Under the pieces are notes generated by a model. It was not told where the DNA came from, made no database searches, and worked only from the letters and a program-made list of their open reading frames with translations. Below, piece by piece: positions 58,650 to 64,000 of a DNA stretch of 64,000 nucleotides (position 1 is its first letter; the number at the start of each line of letters is the position of its first letter). Source of the stretch: Bacteroidales bacterium (GTDB lineage: Bacteria > Bacteroidota > Bacteroidia > Bacteroidales > UBA7960). The position numbers and the translations under genes are program-made. Where the stretch lies: contig SKRM01000030.1 of the NCBI GenBank assembly GCA_007118495.1, forward strand, positions 1 to 64,000. Direction: 5' to 3'.

Positions 58650-58752
58650 ACACAAAAGGTAAATATATAATTTTTGGTGGTATATATTGCAGTGAAAGTG
58701 TTTAGAACCAGTAAAAATTAGCGTTCTTAAAGGTGTACATTTTGAAATAATT

Positions 58753-58760
58753 TACCTTTG
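58753..58760 (+). promoter_or_regulatory. -7 box of the large oxidoreductase gene
   Basis: TACCTTTG matches TAnnTTTG, 35 bp before the ATG at 58795, giving a leader of about 28 nt. A -33 TTTG is not found at the usual spacing. Confidence 0.45.
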
Positions 58761-58794
58761 CCAGCGAAGATCCACGAACTATCTTTTTTGTATT

Positions 58795-61700
58795 ATGCAT
58801 AAAATAACCTCCCACCCAATTATTCAGGTTAAAAAGAATGAAACCTGCACTTTTCAATACAACGGACAAGAAATACAAGGTGACAAAGGCTTTACCATCG
58901 CAGCTGCATTGCATCAGGCGGGATATCCTGTGCACAGTCACAGTGTGAAGAATCGCAACAGAAGTCTTGAATGTGGAATTGGGAAATGTGGCGCCTGTGA
59001 AATGTTGGTAGATGGAGAAGTAAAACGCATATGCATCACCCTGGTTGATGATATCCGTGCTGTATCTGAAATTCCAGCCAAATACGTAGCTGAACCATCT
59101 GTGTTTATCAAAAAGGATGGAATCAGGGTGTTCAGAACCAGTGTTGTTATTGTAGGTGCCGGGCCTGCCGGTCTGGCCACCAGAGAGCTGCTAAATACGC
59201 ACGGTGTCAGTAATATTGTTGTTGACAGCAATGCTGAAATTGGCGGACAGTTTAACATGCAGACACATCAGTTTTTCTTTTTTGAAAAAGAAAAAAAATA
59301 TGGTGGTATGAGGGGGTTTGAAATCTCCCAAACCCTTGCCGGGGACAACCATGATGGCATTTTTCTCGACAGCACCGTTTGGGATATTTTCGAGGGGAAT
59401 CGGGTAGCGGCAAAAAATTTTAAAACGGGTGAAATATTTTATATAGATTGTGAGCATTTTGTGGTAGCTACAGGTGCAGTACCCTTTTTGCCTACCTTTC
59501 ACAATGATGACCTTCCGGGAGTATACACTGCGGCGGTTATCCAGAAAATGATGAATACTGAGCTTACCCTGCTTGGTCAGAATGTGCTCACCGTTGGAGC
59601 CGGAAATATCGGATATCTTACAAGTTATCAGCTTACCCAGGCTGGCGCCAGGGTAAAGGCCATTATTGAAGCCATGCCCTCTGAGGGAGGATTCCCTGTT
59701 CAGGCTAATAGGGTAAGGCGATTGGGTATCCCCGTTTTGTTGTCGCATATGATACTCGAGGCATTGCCTAATAAAAAAGGTGATGGTATCTCCGGGGCAG
59801 TAATTGCCGAGGCAAAAAACTTTAAACCCATTCCCGGAACAGAAAAAGTAGTAAGGGATATCGATGCCATTAATATATGCACAGGTTTAATGCCCGATGA
59901 TGCCTTGCTGGAGAAAGGCAGAGAGATGTTTGGTCGCAGATGTTACGGAGCAGGTGATGCCATCCGTATTGGAGAGGGAACAAGTGCTGTATTAAAAGGA
60001 AAGCAGGTTGCATATGAGATCCTTGAAAACATGCAGGGAAGCTTCAATTATGACGATTTTCTTCTGGTCTCAAAAGAATATATCGATTCACAACAGCATC
60101 CGGTAAAAGTGATCGACGAGCCGTTCTTACCCTCAGAAGAACGGATGGAGAAACCCTTTGTCATCATCGACTGTTTACACGGCTTTGCCTGTAACCCCTG
60201 TGCCTTTGCCTGCAGGTATGGTGCCATTACAAAATCATCGACAAGTACGGTGCCACATATCGATTTTGATAAATGTGTTGGGTGCATGGACTGTGTTTAC
60301 CAATGTCCTGGTCTTGCCATATTTGGATATAATCTTAAAAAGAGAATTTTCTTTCTCCCCATTGAGTTTGATGTAGAAGAAGGAGAGGAGGTTTTTCTGG
60401 TGGACAATTCGGCCAAAATATTAGGGCAGGGAATAATCCATAAGGTGTTGAGAAAACCCAATCTGACGCATATCGCCAGGGTAAAGGCTGAGGATATGAC
60501 CTATGAGCAGCAGCTTGCAGTAAGAGGTTTCGTTATAAAAAGAGAATTTCCTGAACCATTAAACCTGAAACCGCACAGTGAAGAGGTTGCCAGCGGTTAT
60601 TTCATGTGTCACTGCGATGATGTTGGTTTTGAAGATGTATTGAAGATTGTAGGAGACCGGAAGTTTATTTCTGTAGAAGAGGTCAAGCACACCACCCATC
60701 TGGGGATGGGTCCCTGTCGCGGAAAACGATGTATTCAGCGATTAAAACAAAACCTCAGGCCTCTTGGCGTTCGACTTATCGGAGGGTCTACCCCCAGGGC
60801 GCCCATGTCTAACCAAATAACCATCGGAGAGCTTTACCCTGCACCGGCAAAAGACCGGGTTGTAACACATCTGAGCAAAAGTCGCAGGATTATTGAGACC
60901 AGGGTCCTGATTGCCGGAGGAGGGATTGGCGGAAGTTCATTGTTCCGCTTTTTGGCCGAAGCAGGTTATGATCCCGTAATGATTAACCATGGATTTGGCG
61001 GGTCGTGGAGAAATATTGCAGGCGGAAGGCCTGTTTTCAGCCTTCCTGAGCTGACAGACATAGCCAGGCACAACCTGGAGCTTTTCCATGAGCTGCAGCA
61101 GAAGGGCAATGTTGATTTCCGACTGATAAATTATATAACATTCGCCCATGATGAGAACATGTACAAGGCGTTGGAAGAATCTATGGCCTGGCAAAAAGCC
61201 AGAATGATAACCCCATCAGCGTTTAAGCAGGAGATCTCTCCATATTTTAATGAATCCAAAAACAAATACCTTGCTGCACTAAAAACCAGCGAATGCTGGC
61301 AGGCGACACCTGGTAAGGTTATTGAAGTGATCAGGCAACTGGGTCTGAACAGTGGTGGTAAGCTGATGGAGAACAGCAAGCTGATTGATGTGTCAAAGAA
61401 CGGAGATATCTACAAGGCCGTAGTTTTGACCCATGAAGGAGAATATGTTGAATTCCATACTCCCTTATTCATCAATGCTCTTGGTGATCAGGGGGCCAGG
61501 TTTGCCACCATGCTTGGTGTTGAAACAGGTTTATATCCGGTAAGGCATCAGGCATTTATTACGCGCCGGCTTCCTATGCTTGGAGTTAACGGCAATCCCC
61601 TGGATATGCTTATTGATCGCCGCACCTACAAAGGGTTTACAGCAGTTTATGGGCAGCAACTGGGAGACACAGGGCAGATAATCGGTTGTGCCTCCCCAAT

Positions 61701-62022
61701 GGTTGAACCCTATGAAACAGACAAAGATGTAAAGATCAACTCAAAAGAGTTTGCCGAGATCGTATCAGAAATTTTTGTAGATTGGATCCCCGAAATTTCG
61801 GCTGTTGGCTTCCAGGCTTTATGGGCCGGGTATTATATCGAACCCCGCATGATCATTGATGTTGATAAAGGACTCTTTCTGGGATTAAGGGGCCAGGGAT
61901 TCATGCTTGGACAATACCTTGCAAAACTATATGTTGACAAGTTGTCAGGAAAGGATGTACCTGCATATTTTTCCAGATTGTCACTTGAAGGGGATGCCTT
62001 GTTAGAAAGAGCCTTTAAGTAG
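58795..62022 (+). CDS. Fused multi-cofactor amine/amino-acid dehydrogenase-like oxidoreductase (HcnABC/SoxAB-like)
   Basis: A 1075-residue cytoplasmic protein combining domains that are usually separate subunits. Residues 15-95: a [2Fe-2S] ferredoxin domain with Cys 60, 65, 68 and 80 (HcnA/SoxA N-terminus type). Residues 113-410: a pyridine-nucleotide-disulfide-like FAD domain, with IVGAGPAGLATRELL (121-126) and a second dinucleotide fold at VLTVGAGNIGY (about 265-273). Residues 460-504: a ferredoxin-like segment with two Cys groups (460, 466, 469, 473 and 494, 497, 500, 504), suited to two [4Fe-4S] clusters. Residues 603-650: a BFD-like [2Fe-2S] site, CHC...GPCRGKRC (605, 607, 641, 646). Residues 702-1075: a DAO-type FAD domain from VLIAGGGIGGSSLF. 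Family logic predicts substrate oxidation at the DAO domain with electrons passed through the clusters. The substrate (proline, opine, glycine?) is unknown. Confidence 0.85.
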   Translation: MHKITSHPIIQVKKNETCTFQYNGQEIQGDKGFTIAAALHQAGYPVHSHSVKNRNRSLECGIGKCGACEMLVDGEVKRICITLVDDIRAVSEIPAKYVAEPSVFIKKDGIRVFRTSVVIVGAGPAGLATRELLNTHGVSNIVVDSNAEIGGQFNMQTHQFFFFEKEKKYGGMRGFEISQTLAGDNHDGIFLDSTVWDIFEGNRVAAKNFKTGEIFYIDCEHFVVATGAVPFLPTFHNDDLPGVYTAAVIQKMMNTELTLLGQNVLTVGAGNIGYLTSYQLTQAGARVKAIIEAMPSEGGFPVQANRVRRLGIPVLLSHMILEALPNKKGDGISGAVIAEAKNFKPIPGTEKVVRDIDAINICTGLMPDDALLEKGREMFGRRCYGAGDAIRIGEGTSAVLKGKQVAYEILENMQGSFNYDDFLLVSKEYIDSQQHPVKVIDEPFLPSEERMEKPFVIIDCLHGFACNPCAFACRYGAITKSSTSTVPHIDFDKCVGCMDCVYQCPGLAIFGYNLKKRIFFLPIEFDVEEGEEVFLVDNSAKILGQGIIHKVLRKPNLTHIARVKAEDMTYEQQLAVRGFVIKREFPEPLNLKPHSEEVASGYFMCHCDDVGFEDVLKIVGDRKFISVEEVKHTTHLGMGPCRGKRCIQRLKQNLRPLGVRLIGGSTPRAPMSNQITIGELYPAPAKDRVVTHLSKSRRIIETRVLIAGGGIGGSSLFRFLAEAGYDPVMINHGFGGSWRNIAGGRPVFSLPELTDIARHNLELFHELQQKGNVDFRLINYITFAHDENMYKALEESMAWQKARMITPSAFKQEISPYFNESKNKYLAALKTSECWQATPGKVIEVIRQLGLNSGGKLMENSKLIDVSKNGDIYKAVVLTHEGEYVEFHTPLFINALGDQGARFATMLGVETGLYPVRHQAFITRRLPMLGVNGNPLDMLIDRRTYKGFTAVYGQQLGDTGQIIGCASPMVEPYETDKDVKINSKEFAEIVSEIFVDWIPEISAVGFQALWAGYYIEPRMIIDVDKGLFLGLRGQGFMLGQYLAKLYVDKLSGKDVPAYFSRLSLEGDALLERAFK

Positions 62023-62104
62023 ACATTTGCCGGACGCCCTGTACATCTTGCCTCTACCCAGCGTAATAAACTGGTAAAAGCTTTTTTTTTTCATACTTTC
62101 GTTT

Positions 62105-62112
62105 TATCTTTG
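62105..62112 (+). promoter_or_regulatory. -7 box of the DUF177-rpmF-plsX operon
   Basis: TATCTTTG matches TAnnTTTG and is preceded by a T-run where -33 falls. The expected start is near 62119. This rules out the long open frame's upstream TTG at 62110, which lies in the box itself. Confidence 0.55.
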
Positions 62113-62136
62113 CACCCTTCGAAAAAGCGCCGGGTC

Positions 62137-62679
62137 TTGAATAATTTAAAGGCATATAAAATAGGGTTCAAAGGGCTTTCCTTTGGTCATCATTCTTTTT
62201 TACTGAATGTTGACCGGTCACTTTTTGACACGTTTGAACAGTCTGAGATTCATGAAAGCGAAGTAAAGCTGTCGCTTGATATGGAAAAGGGAGAGAATAT
62301 GCTTGTTCTTGATTTTGCGTTTAAAGGGTGGATCAACCTTGATTGTGACCGCTGTTTGGATGCCTACAGGCAAGAGGTTGATTTTTCGCGGCGGCTCTTT
62401 GTTAAGTTTGGAGAAGAATTTGCTGAACAGTCAGAAGAAGTAACAATTATTCCATATGGGGAATCTCATGTAGATATAGCCCAGTATGTGTATGAATTTC
62501 TTCACCTGGCATTACCCATTCGCAGGATACATCCTGATACGGCTGCACACCAGCCAGGATGCAATCCTGAGATGCTTGATAGATTTAAGGGCTTTATGGC
62601 AAGAACCAGTCAGGTGGATGGGTCTCATGACCCGGCCTGGGAAGCCTTGAAAAAACTCAATTTTGATTCAGAAGATTAA
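62137..62679 (+). CDS. DUF177 (YceD-like) protein
   Basis: A 180-residue member of the YceD/DUF177 family, found upstream of rpmF in many bacteria and linked to 23S rRNA processing in plants and bacteria. The middle carries a LDCDRCLDAY Cys pair and the C-terminus a second Cys, in HQPGCNPEM. No ATG exists near the expected start; a TTG at 62137 gives NNLKAYKIGFKGL, which fits the family N-terminus, and lies just after the predicted transcription start. Translation from TTG is therefore likely. It is followed by rpmF after 24 bp. Confidence 0.82.
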   Translation: MNNLKAYKIGFKGLSFGHHSFLLNVDRSLFDTFEQSEIHESEVKLSLDMEKGENMLVLDFAFKGWINLDCDRCLDAYRQEVDFSRRLFVKFGEEFAEQSEEVTIIPYGESHVDIAQYVYEFLHLALPIRRIHPDTAAHQPGCNPEMLDRFKGFMARTSQVDGSHDPAWEALKKLNFDSED

Positions 62680-62703
62680 TTTACAAGTTAATAGAACATC
62701 ATT

Positions 62704-62889
62704 ATGGCACATCCAAAAAGTAAAATTTCCAAAACGCGCAGGGATAAAAGGCGCACCCATTACAAAGCAGTGGAACCTTCACTGACAACCTGTTCTAACT
62801 GTGGTGCAGCCAGACTCATGCACCGTGTATGCCCTGAGTGCGGTTTCTACCGCGGCAAAATGGCCATCGAAAAGAGTGCTGCTGTATAA
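62704..62889 (+). CDS. rpmF: 50S ribosomal protein L32
   Basis: A 61-residue L32, intact. It begins MAHPKSKISKTRRDKRRTHY in pieces (HPKSKISKTRRDKRR), followed by a zinc ribbon with CSNCG and CPECG. All four Cys are present, so it is the zinc-binding C+ form. It is the second gene of the DUF177-rpmF-plsX operon. Confidence 0.97.
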   Translation: MAHPKSKISKTRRDKRRTHYKAVEPSLTTCSNCGAARLMHRVCPECGFYRGKMAIEKSAAV

Positions 62890-63004
62890 ATCCTTCAAGT
62901 TTTCCTGTTTTCTTACTGCGATGAATTGCTTGGGTAACTGATACCAGAAACTATTTCATACCCATTGACATTTCATGCGGCCGGTTTAACCAAAACGTGA
63001 ATAT

Positions 63005-63985
63005 ATGAACATTGGTTTCGATGTGATGGGTGGTGATTTTGCGCCAAAGGCAACCATTGCAGGTGCAATCCTTGCCCAGAAAAGCATATCAGACAAAGAC
63101 CGAATTGTATTGATTGGTAACGAGCAGGTCATATTGAAACAGCTGGAATCAGAAAATGCAGATTCCGACCTGTTTGACATTGTGCATGCTGATGAGGTTA
63201 TTTCAATGGGGGAGTCTCCCACAAAGGCATTCGCGAAAAAACCTACATCCAGTATAGCAATAGGTTTTAAACTGCTAAAAACAGGCAAAATTCATGCTTT
63301 TTCAAGTGTGGGTAATACTGGGGCTATGCTGGTAGGCTCTGTTTATAGCGTAAATGCTGTGCAAGGGGTCATCAGACCAGCCACCACATCTATCATTCCA
63401 AAAGAAAACGGAGGTGTTGGTGTTCTCATTGATGTTGGGACCAATCCTGACAGTAAGCCAGATGTTATGTACCAGTTTGGGATACTCGGGTCAATCTACG
63501 CCAGGTATGTTCATGGTATCAGCAACCCAAAGGTGGGGCTTTTAAACATTGGAGAAGAAGAAGATAAGGGCAGTATCTTGTGCCAGTCTGCTTATCGTCT
63601 CATGAAGGATACGTCTGATTTCAACTTTGTCGGAAATATCGAAAGCCGTGATTTTTTCAAGGATAAGGTTGATGTAGTGGTGTGTGACGGCTTTACCGGG
63701 AACATTGTGCTTAAAAACATGGAAGCCATGTACCGCCTCATGATTAAACGTGGCCTTACAGATGAATTTTTTGCCCGTTTTAATTATGAAAATTATGGAG
63801 GAACACCCATTTTGGGCGTTAACTCAACTGTACTGATAGGCCATGGGATTTCTAACCATATGGCCATAAAAAACATGCTCCTGCATTCAAGAGATGTCTA
63901 TTATGCAGGTATAACAGAACATATTCGGGAGGCCATGGAGCAATATACCCAGGGCCGTATTTTCTCTAACGGGGATGCTTCGTAG
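63005..63985 (+). CDS. plsX: Phosphate acyltransferase PlsX
   Basis: A 326-residue acyl-ACP:phosphate acyltransferase, first step of the PlsX/Y route to phosphatidic acid. The N-terminal DVMGGDFAPKATIAGA, SVGNTGAML and DVGTNPDSKPD are diagnostic, and the C-terminal VDVVVCDGFTGNIVLKNMEAM is the second conserved block. It is complete, with its stop at 63983-63985. In this operon order fabH usually follows, which would lie beyond the window. A 115-bp gap separates it from rpmF, with nothing recognisable in it. Confidence 0.95.
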   Translation: MNIGFDVMGGDFAPKATIAGAILAQKSISDKDRIVLIGNEQVILKQLESENADSDLFDIVHADEVISMGESPTKAFAKKPTSSIAIGFKLLKTGKIHAFSSVGNTGAMLVGSVYSVNAVQGVIRPATTSIIPKENGGVGVLIDVGTNPDSKPDVMYQFGILGSIYARYVHGISNPKVGLLNIGEEEDKGSILCQSAYRLMKDTSDFNFVGNIESRDFFKDKVDVVVCDGFTGNIVLKNMEAMYRLMIKRGLTDEFFARFNYENYGGTPILGVNSTVLIGHGISNHMAIKNMLLHSRDVYYAGITEHIREAMEQYTQGRIFSNGDAS

Positions 63986-64000
63986 TAGTTTTCTAATTTT

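Overview
The window looks like a contiguous piece of chromosome from a member of the Bacteroidota, probably near the Bacteroidales/Marinilabiliales, although the exact family cannot be read from these genes. The reasons are a type IX secretion C-terminal sorting domain, a GLPGLI protein paired with an outer-membrane beta-barrel protein, CarboxypepD_reg-type TonB receptors, a DUF2723 membrane protein, the three-subunit succinate dehydrogenase/fumarate reductase, and repeated TAnnTTTG promoter boxes (the Bacteroidota primary-sigma -7 element). I see no insertion sequence, prophage, integrase, CRISPR array or rRNA. Gene content is mostly core, with a few accessory modules.

Layout. 0-5.3 kb: a PDZ-alpha/beta hydrolase, a tandem universal stress protein and an S9 peptidase, all on the minus strand. 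5.3-13.4 kb: a divergent carotenoid locus. The minus strand carries crtD-like desaturase, cruF-like hydratase, acyltransferase, glycosyltransferase and a TPR protein; the plus strand carries crtI and crtB, followed by ispH and tadA. Together they can build a C40 carotenoid, desaturate and hydrate its end, and cap the hydroxyl with an acylated sugar. 13.8-16 kb: a DoxX-like/DUF1573 pair and a solitary ArsR regulator with a perfect AT palindrome at its promoter. 16-19.5 kb: sdhCAB-type succinate dehydrogenase/fumarate reductase with a good promoter. 19.7-26.1 kb: Xaa-Pro aminopeptidase, a methionine gamma-lyase-like PLP enzyme divergent from an Lrp/AsnC regulator with a palindrome midway between them, riboflavin synthase and an M3 peptidase.

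26.3-34.4 kb is an envelope region: a TonB receptor, a two-component system, and a GLPGLI/outer-membrane beta-barrel pair. tRNA-Gln follows. 34.7-37.8 kb encodes a large DUF2723 protein. 38-42.9 kb is rimP-nusA-infB followed by pgi. 44-48 kb holds tdk, a Bacteroidota-specific protein, rsmI and lepA. 48-53 kb holds a T9SS-secreted protein, an AbgT transporter, and an overlapping nucleotidyltransferase/metallophosphoesterase pair followed by a large TPR protein. 55.8-57.8 kb is an ECF sigma factor with an apparent membrane-anchored beta-barrel partner. 58.8-62 kb is a 1075-residue multi-cofactor oxidoreductase. The window ends with the DUF177-rpmF-plsX operon.

The most unusual items are: (i) the 1075-residue chain that fuses what are normally three subunits of HcnABC/SoxAB-like amino-acid or opine dehydrogenases and adds a ferredoxin-like Cys cluster; (ii) the sigma factor next to a protein with one inner-membrane helix and a beta-barrel-like C-terminus; (iii) a Trp-rich 14-codon minileader ending in a strong terminator with no trp gene behind it; (iv) several genes whose -7 box sits almost on the start codon, implying leaderless mRNAs; and (v) two nearly uniform 12-bp in-frame coding minisatellites, in infB and in a nearby unknown gene.
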